The translations under genes and the position numbers were made by a program. Source: JANLYQ01 sp031365725 (GTDB lineage Bacteria > Actinomycetota > Actinomycetes > JACCUZ01). From it: a stretch of DNA of 16,359 nt. Positions 1 through 7,874 of this stretch are shown one piece after another (the stretch's first letter is position 1; the number at the start of each line of letters is the position of its first letter). The stretch lies in assembly GCA_031365725.1 (NCBI GenBank), contig JANLYQ010000113.1, positions 1-16,359 of the forward strand, read 5' to 3'. The notes under the pieces were generated by a model. The model saw only the letters and a program-made list of their open reading frames with translations. It made no database searches and was not told the origin of the DNA.

Positions 1-1363
1 TGACTGCTTCCTGTGCGATCCGCAACAGCTCGGTCTCGGCGTCGATCGGAAGACGGTTGGGGGTCTCGTCGAGCACCAGGTGCACGGTCAGCTTTGAGCT
101 CGCACCGACCTGGCGGACGTAGTCGGACAGGGCGGTGCCCAGGCCGATGGTGGACTGGACGTCGCTCCGCAGGTCGAAGATCGAGAGCCGCAGCTCGCTG
201 ATCACCCGGGTGAGCTCGCTGCGCAGGGTGCGAAGGTCGGCCTCGAGATCGGGAAGGTAGCGCGCGCGGGCAGCGAGGTCGTCGACGACGTAGCCGAGTG
301 ACGCGAGCTCCTGGGCGATGCCGTCGTGGATCTCGCGCGCCAGCCGGCGCCGTTCCTCTGCGGTGGCAAGAGTGCGCACCTCGCTGAACAGCAGAGCGGT
401 CTCCAGCCGCAGGCTCTGCTCGGCGAGGACGGTCTCAGCGGCGGCAAGGTGACCGGCGGTGAACGGCGACTCGCGTTCGAGCGCCAGCAGGCCGAAGGTG
501 CGCGACCCGATGCGCAAGGGGAAGACGGCACTCGCGTTGTCGGAGCCGATGGTCAAAGGTGTGCTCGAGCGCATGGGGGTGCCCGAGTCCCAGACGCTGT
601 CGAACGGCGCAGCCTCGACCTCCCAGTCCAGCCGGTCGGCACCGAGATAGGACACCGGCGAGAGCCGGTCGCCGGTCGTGCGGACATAGACCCCGCCCCG
701 GTCGTAAGGAACGGCGCGCTGGATCTGTTGCAGCATCTGCTGGGCGAGGCTGACCGGGTCCAGGCCGCCGGAGAGCTGACGGGCCACCAGGCGCAGCTGG
801 GAGATAAGGCGGTAGGCCGAGGCATAGGCAACGTTGTCCGTGCCTACGGTCCCTTCGAGCAGTCGCGAGACCCACGCACCCAGCAGCCCGGTGGCGAGGA
901 CGATCAGCGTCCATCGGCTGAGAATCGCGAGGTACGCCGCCCAGCCCAACGGCTCGTCACCGACCACGTACCCGAGCATTAGCGTCAGGGCACTGAGCCC
1001 TGCGGTGATGACCGCTTGCCGGATGCCACCGACGAGGCCGGCCGCCAGCGCCGGGGCGAGCAGATAAGGGAGGAGGGTCTCGGGCAGCGGCTCGACCAGC
1101 AGCATGATGAGGCTCGCGAGCAGCGCCTCCAGCACGGGCAGCCAGCCGCGCGCGAGCGTCATGCCCGTTGTGGCGGGCAACGACGCCGCAGCTGCGAGAG
1201 CGGTGAGCAGCAATGCCGCCGTGACGTCGGTCGGCGAGCTGCGCTGCACAAGCGTCAGCGCCACACCGACGACCAGAAGAGACAGCCGCACCCAGAGCAC
1301 GACGCGCTGCTCGAGCCGCAGGCTCCTCAGACCGGGCATGGGCATGCCGAGACGGTGCCACAC
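1..1363 (-). CDS. NarL-type sensor histidine kinase with GAF domain (3' end cut by window edge)
   Basis: The minus-strand frame with codons ending at positions such as 326 is open from about 1483 to the window edge. It encodes an N-terminal membrane region of about six hydrophobic segments (roughly codons from 1300 to 850). A GAF-like sensor domain follows (about 830-430), containing AVPYDRGGVYV and VFPLRIGSRTFGLLAL. Next is a HisKA_3 dimerisation/phosphoacceptor helix, EERRRLAREIHDGIAQELAS, with the His codon at 328-326. The sequence stops at ELLRIAQEAV, the beginning of the HATPase N-box, so the ATP-binding domain lies mostly outside the window. This family autophosphorylates on His and passes the phosphate to a LuxR/NarL-type response regulator. 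The start is uncertain: GTG 1363, ATG 1345 and ATG 1339 are in frame with no strong Shine-Dalgarno, and the open frame reaches back across the tadC stop. The gene lies directly downstream of tadC and is probably in the same operon. The signal sensed is unknown. Confidence 0.88.
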   Translation of the reverse strand, partial: MWHRLGMPMPGLRSLRLEQRVVLWVRLSLLVVGVALTLVQRSSPTDVTAALLLTALAAAASLPATTGMTLARGWLPVLEALLASLIMLLVEPLPETLLPYLLAPALAAGLVGGIRQAVITAGLSALTLMLGYVVGDEPLGWAAYLAILSRWTLIVLATGLLGAWVSRLLEGTVGTDNVAYASAYRLISQLRLVARQLSGGLDPVSLAQQMLQQIQRAVPYDRGGVYVRTTGDRLSPVSYLGADRLDWEVEAAPFDSVWDSGTPMRSSTPLTIGSDNASAVFPLRIGSRTFGLLALERESPFTAGHLAAAETVLAEQSLRLETALLFSEVRTLATAEERRRLAREIHDGIAQELASLGYVVDDLAARARYLPDLEADLRTLRSELTRVISELRLSIFDLRSDVQSTIGLGTALSDYVRQVGASSKLTVHLVLDETPNRLPIDAETELLRIAQEAV

Positions 1364-1427
1364 CCGTGGCCATGGTGGGGCAAAGGGGGCTGGCTGGTCG
1401 GTCGGCGTGTCTTCGTTGGGCGCGTCC

Positions 1428-2372
1428 TCAGCCGAGGCCGCGGCCGAACGACCGGAAGATGGTGATGGCGGCTGGCCCAAGGATCACGACGAACAACGCC
1501 GGCAGGATGCAGAAGATCAGCGGAAAGAGGATCTTGACGGGGACCTTCTGGGCGAGCTCTTCGGCCCGCTGGCTGCGCCGCACCCGCATCTCATGGGCCT
1601 GCACCCGAAGCACCTGCGAGATCGGGATGCCAAAGGACTCGGCCTGCACCATGGCCGTGACGAAGCCGCGCAGCTCCGGCAGGTCGGCTCGTTCCCCGAG
1701 GGCTCGGAGCGCGTCGGAGCGACCGAGACCGATCTGCATCTCCTGCAGGGCCCGGAAGAACTCCTCCGCCAGCGGGCCGGTGGTGTTGCGCGCGACCTGG
1801 GCCAGGGCCGCGTCGAACGACAGCCCGGCCTCGACCGAGATGCTCAGCAGGTCGAGAGAGTCGGGCATCTCTCGGCGCATCTGCTCTCGGCGGCTGTAAC
1901 CGAGCTGGTAGAGCCACAGGTTGGGTCCGAAGTAGCCGACGATTATCGCGACGATGGCGATGCCAAGAGTGCTCAGGAGACCGAGCCGGAGAACCAGCGG
2001 CACAGCCAGGCCCACGAGCAGCCCGACGATCACGGCGAGCATCTTGAGCGCAAGGATGCGGTCGACGTCCCACCCGGACGGGTTGCCGGCTATCTCGAGC
2101 TGGTGCTTGATCCGGGAGACCTGGTCGCTGGCCGTGAGCCGTCGTCCGACGCGAGTGAAGCGCAGCAGCGCCGGCGAGATGACCCGCTCCGCGAAGGGTT
2201 TGTTGAGCTGGCGCTGCATCTCGGAGGGGGCAGCCGCGATTGCTCTTACGGCGGCAAGGGACCGGTGCACTTGCTGACGTTCGGTGGTGATTACCCCGAT
2301 GATCGTCAGAGCGACGCTCATCGCGACGAAGATGCCTGCCAGGCCCAGCACCAGCGCGAGGGCGGGAGTCAT
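1428..2372 (-). CDS. tadC: TadC, Tad/Flp pilus inner-membrane platform protein (T2SSF family)
   Basis: 314 residues, the usual TadC size. The protein starts with a membrane segment (about residues 4-27) and has two more hydrophobic stretches in the middle (about 108-150). The family's cytoplasmic helical domain follows, containing MPDSLDLLSISVEAGLSFDAA and later FVTAMVQAESFGIPISQVLR. It ends with a membrane segment (about 283-305) and FRSFGRGLG. In Tad systems TadB and TadC form the inner-membrane platform on which the TadA ATPase acts to assemble pilin. The ATG at 2372 is 1 nt after the tadB stop and is preceded by GGAGGT inside the end of tadB, which supports this start and coupled translation. 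I call TadC rather than TadB from the gene order tadA-tadB-tadC and the size. Confidence 0.93.
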   Translation of the reverse strand: MTPALALVLGLAGIFVAMSVALTIIGVITTERQQVHRSLAAVRAIAAAPSEMQRQLNKPFAERVISPALLRFTRVGRRLTASDQVSRIKHQLEIAGNPSGWDVDRILALKMLAVIVGLLVGLAVPLVLRLGLLSTLGIAIVAIIVGYFGPNLWLYQLGYSRREQMRREMPDSLDLLSISVEAGLSFDAALAQVARNTTGPLAEEFFRALQEMQIGLGRSDALRALGERADLPELRGFVTAMVQAESFGIPISQVLRVQAHEMRVRRSQRAEELAQKVPVKILFPLIFCILPALFVVILGPAAITIFRSFGRGLG

Positions 2373-2373
2373 G

Positions 2374-4341
2374 TCAGACCTCCACGCTGACGGCCTTGGT
2401 CATCCACAGCGTGCCCACGCCGAGCAGCACTGTGCCCGCGAGCAGCAGCGCCCAGCCGAGCGGGTCGTGAACGAGCGGGCTCAGATAGCTGGGCTGGACC
2501 AGCACGAGGTACGTGGTGAAAACCAGCGGCAGCAGCCCCAGGATCCAGGCCGACAGGCGGCCTTCCGCGGAAAGCACCTTGACCTGACGACGCAAGCGGT
2601 CGCGTTCACGCAATGTCCCCGACACGGTGGTGAGCAGCTCGGCAAGGTTGCCCCCGACCTCGCGTTGGATGCGGATCGCCATGACCACCCACGCGAAGTC
2701 TTTGCTCTTCATGCGGTCGGCGATGCCCTCCATCGCGTCCTCGATCGGCACTCCGAGGCGGGCCTCGACCAGCGCCCGGTTGAACTCTCCGGTGATCGGC
2801 TGCTGGCCTTCCCGGACGACGGTGTCCATCGCCTGCGGGATCGAGTAACCCGCCGACAGACTGCCGGCCAGCAGCTGCAACGTGTCAGGGAGCTGCCCTA
2901 GGAAGACCGACGTACGACGGGTCTCCTTGGCGATGAGGTAGGCCCAGGGAAGCACCAACCCCAGGATGAGACCGATGGCGGTGGCAGCGACTGTTCCGCC
3001 GGAAACCAGGAGCAGCAGAACGGCCGAGAGCACGGCGATGCCGGCGTGGATCAGGGTCCACTCGGCCGGTCGCAGCGGAACACCGCCCGCCTCCAGCCGC
3101 TGCCCGAGAGACGTCTCGAAGTCGCGCCGCTGCACGATTCGTCCGGCGAGCTCGACGGCGGTCCGCGCGATCTGGCTGCTCCCCAGTGCTGTGCTGACCT
3201 GTTGCGGGTTTGCCGCAGCGCGACCAGAGAGCGTGTAGGTCGAGAGTCGCCGGCGGACCCGGCCGGCCTGGTTGTCGCGACGGAACGCGCTGAGCAGGAC
3301 GTAGAGCGCGAGCAGGAGGCCGGCGAACACCAGACCCAGCACAATCGGGATAGCTCTCGTGGTGAACAAGGGCGCCGACACCGGGACCGGCTTCGCCCCG
3401 ACGTCGCGCGGGGCCACCCTGCCGGTATCGACGAAGGTGCGGAAGGCGCTCGTGCTCAGTTGGAGGCCTTGGTTGGTCTTGACGTCCACCCTGAGGTTCC
3501 CTGACACGTCGCTGCCGGGCGGCAGTGTCGCATTGATGGTGAGCTCACGAGTGATCGATGAGGCCACGTCTTGGAACGCCTTGGCTAGGCCTCCAACGTC
3601 CTGACTGACGACCTGGCCCGATCCGGCCACCAGAAGTTCGAGGTCGGCGGGTGGCTGAACGCCGGTAGCGGTGGCAAGGAACACCGCGTCCAGCTTGACC
3701 TGGCTCTCGCGCGCAAAGGCAGAGGCAGTGTCACGCGTCTCGGTGCCATTGCCGAAGTCCTGGCCGTCAGTAAGGAGAAGGACCGTGCGTGCGCCCGTAG
3801 GACCTGCGGCTCGGATCGCCTCAACCGTTCCCTCATAGAGCGCAGTGCCCTTGACAGGATCGAGCGAGAGACTGTTGATGCGGGCGATTACGTCGAGATG
3901 ATTGAGCGTCGGACTCGTTGCTCGTGCGAATGTCGAGGAGAATGTGACCAGACCGACGCTCACATCTTTGGGAAGTTCCTTCACGAACCCGACGGCGGCG
4001 AGTTTGGCAGTGTCGAACTTCGTTCCCGCCATGCTTTGGCTGTTGTCGATGGCGAGGACGGCAATCCGTGCGCTCGCTGCCGGTTCGCCCTTGTCGTAGA
4101 GGCCGGACCGCGCCTTGACCGTGATGTCGTTGAGCCGAAGTTCCACTGATGCCGGATTTAGGTCCGAGCCGGCCGGCAGCACATCGGCCTGTACCAAGAC
4201 GGTCAGGCGGTTACCAGATCGTGTGACGTCCAGGATGTTGAGGCCGGGCTCGTCGGCTGCGGCCGCCGGAAGGGCGATCGCAACCAGAGCCCCGGCCGTG
4301 AGCGCAACCACGGCGGCTAGGTGGCGGCCCTTGCCACTCAT
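2374..4341 (-). CDS. tadB: TadB platform protein fused to an N-terminal extracytoplasmic VWA domain
   Basis: 655 residues, about twice the size of a plain TadB (about 300). Residues 1-29 look like a Sec signal sequence (hydrophobic core, then PAAAADEP). Residues about 90-265 are a von Willebrand factor A domain. It has a complete MIDAS set: D99-N-S101-Q-S103, a Thr in GTALYEG (T166) and D192 in LLLTDGQD. A beta-rich linker follows (about 266-325) and a membrane helix (about 330-351). Residues about 355-655 are a normal TadB/T2SSF module, with QLPDTLQLLAGSLSAGYSIP and IQREVGGNLAELL and membrane segments near 430-470 and 600-650. The predicted topology puts the VWA domain outside the membrane and the T2SSF domain in the cytoplasm. 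The ATG overlaps the tadA stop (ATGA). The VWA half looks lower in GC than tadA: I count 36/60 G+C at 3721-3780 against 45/60 at 5161-5220. The metal-binding residues suggest a functional ligand-binding domain; its ligand is unknown. Confidence 0.9.
   Translation of the reverse strand: MSGKGRHLAAVVALTAGALVAIALPAAAADEPGLNILDVTRSGNRLTVLVQADVLPAGSDLNPASVELRLNDITVKARSGLYDKGEPAASARIAVLAIDNSQSMAGTKFDTAKLAAVGFVKELPKDVSVGLVTFSSTFARATSPTLNHLDVIARINSLSLDPVKGTALYEGTVEAIRAAGPTGARTVLLLTDGQDFGNGTETRDTASAFARESQVKLDAVFLATATGVQPPADLELLVAGSGQVVSQDVGGLAKAFQDVASSITRELTINATLPPGSDVSGNLRVDVKTNQGLQLSTSAFRTFVDTGRVAPRDVGAKPVPVSAPLFTTRAIPIVLGLVFAGLLLALYVLLSAFRRDNQAGRVRRRLSTYTLSGRAAANPQQVSTALGSSQIARTAVELAGRIVQRRDFETSLGQRLEAGGVPLRPAEWTLIHAGIAVLSAVLLLLVSGGTVAATAIGLILGLVLPWAYLIAKETRRTSVFLGQLPDTLQLLAGSLSAGYSIPQAMDTVVREGQQPITGEFNRALVEARLGVPIEDAMEGIADRMKSKDFAWVVMAIRIQREVGGNLAELLTTVSGTLRERDRLRRQVKVLSAEGRLSAWILGLLPLVFTTYLVLVQPSYLSPLVHDPLGWALLLAGTVLLGVGTLWMTKAVSVEV
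2378..2383 (-). promoter_or_regulatory. Shine-Dalgarno site of tadC
   Basis: On the minus strand the sequence is GGAGGT, located 5 nt before the tadC ATG (2372-2370) and inside the last codons of tadB. It is the clearest ribosome-binding site in the tad operon and fixes the tadC start. Confidence 0.75.
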
Positions 4342-5732
4342 CGGCCGAACTTCTCGAACACGAAGGCTGACGGGTCGACCGAGATGCCGCTGGCCGAGAG
4401 CTTGTCGATGAACTTGGGTCGCAGCCCGGTGGACTTGAGCGTTCCCAACGCATGCCCGGTCTCGTCGAACCCCGCACTGTGGTCGAAGAGAAACAGGTCC
4501 TGCAGGGTGATGATCTCGCCCTCCATCCCGATCACCTCGGTGATGTGGGTGATGTGCCGAGTGCCGTCCTTGAAGCGCGCCTGCTGCACGATCAGGTCGA
4601 TGGCCCCGGACACCTGTTCGCGGATTGCTCGGACCGGCAGGTCAATGCCGGCCATCAGCACCATCGTCTCGACCCGGGACAGGACGTCGCGCGGAGTGTT
4701 GGCGTGCACCGTGCAGATCGACCCGTCGTGGCCGGTGTTCATCGCCTGCAGCATGTCTAGTGCGGCGGCATCCCGGATCTCGCCCACGACGATGCGGTCC
4801 GGGCGCATCCGCAGCGAGTTGCGCACGAGGTCACGGATGCGGACCTCGCCGCGCCCCTCGATGTTGGGTGGCCGCGCTTCCAGACGCAGTACGTGTTCCT
4901 GGTGCAGCTGCAGCTCTGCGGCGTCCTCGATCGTGATGACGCGCTCCTCGTTGGGGATGAATGAGGAGAGCACGTTGAGGGTGGTGGTCTTGCCGGCGCC
5001 GGTGCCGCCGGAGACGAGAATGTTGAGCTTTCCCTGCACGCATCGTTCGAGGACGTCCGCAACGATCGGCGTCATGGTGCCGAAGCCGATGAGGTCCTCG
5101 ACCATGTAGGGGTCGCTGGAGAATTTCCGGACGGTCAGCAGGGACCCGTCGATCGCCAGGGGCGGGATGATGGCGTTGACGCGGCTGCCGTCGGGGAGGC
5201 GGGCGTCGACCATCGGGCTCGCTTCGTCGACCCGGCGGCCGACCCGGGCTACGATCTTGTCGATGGTGCGGCGGAGGTGGCCCTCGTCGGTGAAGGTGCC
5301 GCTCACCGGGTGCAGCCGACCGGCTCGCTCGATGTAGATCGAGTCGAAGCCGTTGACCATGACCTCGGTGACGTCCGGGTCGCGGAGATAGGGCTCGAGC
5401 GGGCCGTATCCGAGGATGTCGTCGGCGATCTCCTGGGCGATGCGTGCGCGGTCGGGCGTGGTCAGGGGCGTGTCCTCACGCGCCAGCACCTCTTGCAGGG
5501 TCTGCCGGACTTTCTGCTCGAGTTCGCCCTGCGTCGTCCGCGAGTCGTAGAGCTGGGGGCCAAGGCTGTCGAGAAGCGTCTGGTGCACGGTGCGCTTGAG
5601 CAGCAGGAAAGGGTCGGCGTTGCGGCGAGCCCTGGGGTTGGCCGCGGTGAAGTCGGAGTCCGACTCGGTGGCCGCCGCCGCGACGGTGCCGCGCTCGCGT
5701 TGGGCGGCGGCAAGCCGGTCGGAAAGGCTCAT
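4338..5732 (-). CDS. tadA: TadA/CpaF secretion ATPase of the Tad pilus
   Basis: 464 residues, typical for CpaF/TadA. The N-terminal domain (about 45-220) carries the CpaF hallmarks ILGYGPLEPYLRDPDVTEVMVNG and MVDARLPDGSRVNAIIPP. The ATPase core has the Walker A GGTGAGKTT (242-250), an Asp box with ITIEDAAELQL (266-275), a Walker B region RPDRIVVGEIRDAAALDML (310-328) and the His box TVHANTPRDVLSR (341-353). All key motifs are intact. It is a hexameric cytoplasmic ATPase that powers pilin extrusion through the TadB/TadC platform. The ATG overlaps the end of cpaE (ATGA), and its own stop overlaps the tadB start (ATGA), so translation is likely coupled on both sides. The C-terminal tail of about 60 residues after the ATPase core is not recognised. 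Confidence 0.96.
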   Translation of the reverse strand: MSLSDRLAAAQRERGTVAAAATESDSDFTAANPRARRNADPFLLLKRTVHQTLLDSLGPQLYDSRTTQGELEQKVRQTLQEVLAREDTPLTTPDRARIAQEIADDILGYGPLEPYLRDPDVTEVMVNGFDSIYIERAGRLHPVSGTFTDEGHLRRTIDKIVARVGRRVDEASPMVDARLPDGSRVNAIIPPLAIDGSLLTVRKFSSDPYMVEDLIGFGTMTPIVADVLERCVQGKLNILVSGGTGAGKTTTLNVLSSFIPNEERVITIEDAAELQLHQEHVLRLEARPPNIEGRGEVRIRDLVRNSLRMRPDRIVVGEIRDAAALDMLQAMNTGHDGSICTVHANTPRDVLSRVETMVLMAGIDLPVRAIREQVSGAIDLIVQQARFKDGTRHITHITEVIGMEGEIITLQDLFLFDHSAGFDETGHALGTLKSTGLRPKFIDKLSASGISVDPSAFVFEKFGR

Positions 5733-6940
5733 GTCGACTTGCTCCGGCGCCGCAGCAGGCCTCGCCGGTCGGAACGAAGCTCAGTGGGGATCTTGTCCTC
5801 GGATGCCGAGGCGCTGACCGGGGCGACCTGGTTCTCGCCGAACGCCTTGATGGCCAGGCTGACGGCGTGCTTGGGGTCGTCGAGCACGATCGGGACACCG
5901 CGGTTGATCGAGGCCGGCACATCCCGCGAGCTCGGGATCTGCGCCACGATCGGCGCCTTGAGGGTTTTCTCGACCTCGCCGAGCGCCAGTCCGACCTTGG
6001 AGTCGGCCCGGTTGAGCACCAGCCGCCATCGGTCCCGCGGGTAGTTGAGCAGGTCGAGGGTCTCCAGCGTCAGCTTGAGGTTCTTCAGCGCCGGGATGTC
6101 GAGGGTCGCGATCAACGCCACCAGGTCGGACTGATCGAAGGCCGCCAGCACGTGGTCATCGAAGGCGGGAGGGGTGTCGACGACGACGAAGTCGAACTGC
6201 TGCTTGAGCAGCTGCAGGATGCGGGTGATGAGGGTGGCCGGGATCGAGTCGCCGGTGCCCGGCTCGATCGGGGCCACCAACGTGGTCAACCCTGGGGAGT
6301 GCGGAGTCAGCAGCGACAGCACGGCCGGCGCGTCAAGGGTGTCCGACAGCGGCACTGCGTCGGCAATCGTGTGGGCGGGGAAGAGCTGCAGGGCGATGGC
6401 CACGTCGCCGAAGGCGAGATCGAGGTCAACGAGGCAGACCTGACGGCGGCCGCGGTCGGCGAGGGCTGCGGCGAGGTTCGTGGCCAGCGTCGTCTTGCCG
6501 CAACCACCCTTGGCCGAGAACACCGTGATCAAGGTGCCACGACCGGGGGTCTCCCCGGCTGCCGGCGCACCGCTGACGGTCTCACGGAGCTGGCGGGCCA
6601 GTTGACGAGCCCGTCGGACAGCAGCGTCGAGCCCGGCGAGGTCGCGCTCACCGACGACCTCGAAGACGCCGGCTCGCAGTGCGTCGGTCAACACGGACGT
6701 GTCGACCCGTCGGCGGATCAAGATGATCGCCAGGCTCGGTCGGGTCACCCGCATGGCGCTGGTCAGATCGAGGGCGGCCTCGAGGTCGATGCCGGGGCCG
6801 AGCACGACCACGTCCTCGGCGAACTGGGTCTCGAGGTGCCGACGCAGTGCCTCGAGAGACGGCAGCACCTGGCTGTCCGGGCCGATGGTGGCCCGGAGGG
6901 TCTCAGCGGTGCTCGGGTCGAGGTCGACGATGGCGGTCAT
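5729..6940 (-). CDS. cpaE: CpaE/TadZ-like pilus assembly ATPase (MinD/ParA family)
   Basis: 403 residues. Residues 1 to about 115 look like a degenerate response-regulator receiver domain, as in other CpaE/TadZ proteins: VVVLGPG stands where a phosphoacceptor Asp would be expected. From about 136 there is a MinD/ParA ATPase with the deviant Walker A AKGGCGKTT (143-151, signature Lys 144), Walker A' region VCLVDLDLAFGDVA (168-181), and Walker B FVVVDTPPAFDD. These proteins localise the Tad apparatus in the cell, often to a pole, and are membrane-associated dimers. A basic C-terminal tail (RSDRRGLLRRRSKST) could bind membrane or a partner. The ATG shares its A with the cpaB stop (TGATG). The stop overlaps the tadA start. 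Neighbours leave little doubt about a role in Tad pilus assembly. Confidence 0.93.
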   Translation of the reverse strand: MTAIVDLDPSTAETLRATIGPDSQVLPSLEALRRHLETQFAEDVVVLGPGIDLEAALDLTSAMRVTRPSLAIILIRRRVDTSVLTDALRAGVFEVVGERDLAGLDAAVRRARQLARQLRETVSGAPAAGETPGRGTLITVFSAKGGCGKTTLATNLAAALADRGRRQVCLVDLDLAFGDVAIALQLFPAHTIADAVPLSDTLDAPAVLSLLTPHSPGLTTLVAPIEPGTGDSIPATLITRILQLLKQQFDFVVVDTPPAFDDHVLAAFDQSDLVALIATLDIPALKNLKLTLETLDLLNYPRDRWRLVLNRADSKVGLALGEVEKTLKAPIVAQIPSSRDVPASINRGVPIVLDDPKHAVSLAIKAFGENQVAPVSASASEDKIPTELRSDRRGLLRRRSKST

Positions 6941-7668
6941 CAGTTGAACAAGTCCCGGCTCGTGGTGCCAGACTGGCGAGGATCGACCTGCACGGTCTTA
7001 CCGCGCAACGCAAGGGACAAGCGACCAAAGTTGGAGGCAAAGACCAGCCGCTGAGCATCCACTTGACTCAGGGCGAAGGTCATGACGGAAGCGGAGATGT
7101 TCTCCTTGGTCGCTGACTGGCCGCCAACCGGTGTGTTCTTGGCGGTACTCCCCTGCGCTAAGACCTCGGCCTTGTCAAGCAGAACCCTTGTCGTCGACGG
7201 AGTGGTGTCAGTAGCGGTCGTAGTCAGCAGCACAGCCACTTCCGTTCCGCTGCGTACAAAGCCGGCGACCCGACCGGGATCGTCCAACACCACACTGACG
7301 GCCAGTTTGGGGTCCGGGACCGGTAGGGGCTGAGAATCGCCCGTGGGGGCAAATTGAGTGGTTAGAACTAGTTCGCCTTTGGCGATCGGGGCCTGCGTGG
7401 TCTGGTCGGCCAGATCGGCAATGTTGGTCCGGACGGGGAGATCCCTCACCGTCTCATGCAGGAACTCGCGCAGGTCCAGGTAGTTTCCGTCGATGACCTC
7501 CTGAGCGGTCAAGCCCTGCGGGATCGGCTTATTCGCGATGAGGACCTGGTCGAGCACGAGGCCGCGGCGGGCGCGAGAGTCGACGCCCTGCACGTAGAGG
7601 AAGACGCCGGTGGTGCCGAGCGCAGCCACGATGAGGGCGGCGATGAGGAGCAGTGAGCGTCGTCCCAT
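6940..7668 (-). CDS. cpaB: CpaB/RcpC-family Flp pilus assembly protein with SAF domain
   Basis: 242 residues when read from the ATG at 7668. The protein begins MGRRSLLLIAALIVAALG, a short positive N-terminus and one membrane anchor (about 5-27), followed by a SAF-like domain with QVLIANKPIPQGLTAQEVI (about 41-59) and a Thr/Val-rich CpaB body with LAVSVVLDDPGRVAGFVRSG. CpaB proteins act in the envelope during Flp pilus assembly. The open frame continues upstream to 7806, but that part has no SAF or anchor features and covers the putative promoter, so I prefer 7668, which has GAAGGA 3 nt before the ATG. It is the first gene of the tad operon and couples to cpaE through TGATG. I count only 34/60 G+C at 7201-7260, low for this window. 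Confidence 0.9.
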   Translation of the reverse strand: MGRRSLLLIAALIVAALGTTGVFLYVQGVDSRARRGLVLDQVLIANKPIPQGLTAQEVIDGNYLDLREFLHETVRDLPVRTNIADLADQTTQAPIAKGELVLTTQFAPTGDSQPLPVPDPKLAVSVVLDDPGRVAGFVRSGTEVAVLLTTTATDTTPSTTRVLLDKAEVLAQGSTAKNTPVGGQSATKENISASVMTFALSQVDAQRLVFASNFGRLSLALRGKTVQVDPRQSGTTSRDLFN

Positions 7669-7763
7669 AGGTCCTTCGATCGGTCGGCACACGGCCAGAC
7701 AGGGGCCGCGACTGTCACCGAGAGGGTCGCCACGCGCAGCGGCCCCCCATGGCGTCAGGTCAG

Positions 7764-7797
7764 ACCGTATCCAGCGACACGGCTGAACGGGTGTCAA
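7764..7797 (-). promoter_or_regulatory. Candidate promoter of the tad operon
   Basis: On the minus strand a perfect TTGACA lies at 7797-7792. Downstream is TGGATACGGT (7773-7764). TACGGT fits the actinobacterial TAnnnT form of a -10 box but is 22 nt from the -35, which is long. TGGATA at 18 nt is well spaced but a poor match. The position, about 95 nt before the cpaB ATG and with no gene between, is right for the operon promoter. The exact -10 is unresolved. Confidence 0.4.
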
Positions 7798-7853
7798 TTG
7801 CCGCAAACTTGCCCGGGGCGTGGCGAGATGTGGGAGGCGCGTCCGGGGCCGCG

Positions 7854-7863
7854 TCTGATCAGA
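7854..7863. promoter_or_regulatory. Palindrome in the non-coding region upstream of cpaB (possible operator)
   Basis: TCTGATCAGA is a perfect 10-nt palindrome. A second palindrome, CGTACG (7865-7870), follows 1 nt later. Both lie between the end of the ABC membrane-protein gene (7875) and the TTGACA box (7792-7797), in an otherwise empty stretch (7669-7874). A regulator-binding site or part of a weak terminator is possible, but short palindromes also occur by chance. Confidence 0.25.
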
Positions 7864-7874
7864 GCGTACGTCGG

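Noticed and set aside
1104..2390. Long plus-strand open frame (428 codons) opposite tadC
   Set aside because: Product is rich in Arg, Gln, His and Asp with no domain; it is the antisense shadow of tadC and the kinase, normal for very GC-rich DNA.
5867..7054. Plus-strand open frame (395 codons) opposite cpaE
   Set aside because: Shadow of cpaE, which has a complete MinD/ParA motif set; the plus-strand product shows only charged low-complexity sequence.
7669..7806. Upstream extension of cpaB to the ATG at 7806
   Set aside because: It would put 46 Pro/Arg/Gly residues before the membrane anchor and would overlap the likely promoter; the ATG at 7668 has a Shine-Dalgarno and a typical CpaB N-terminus.
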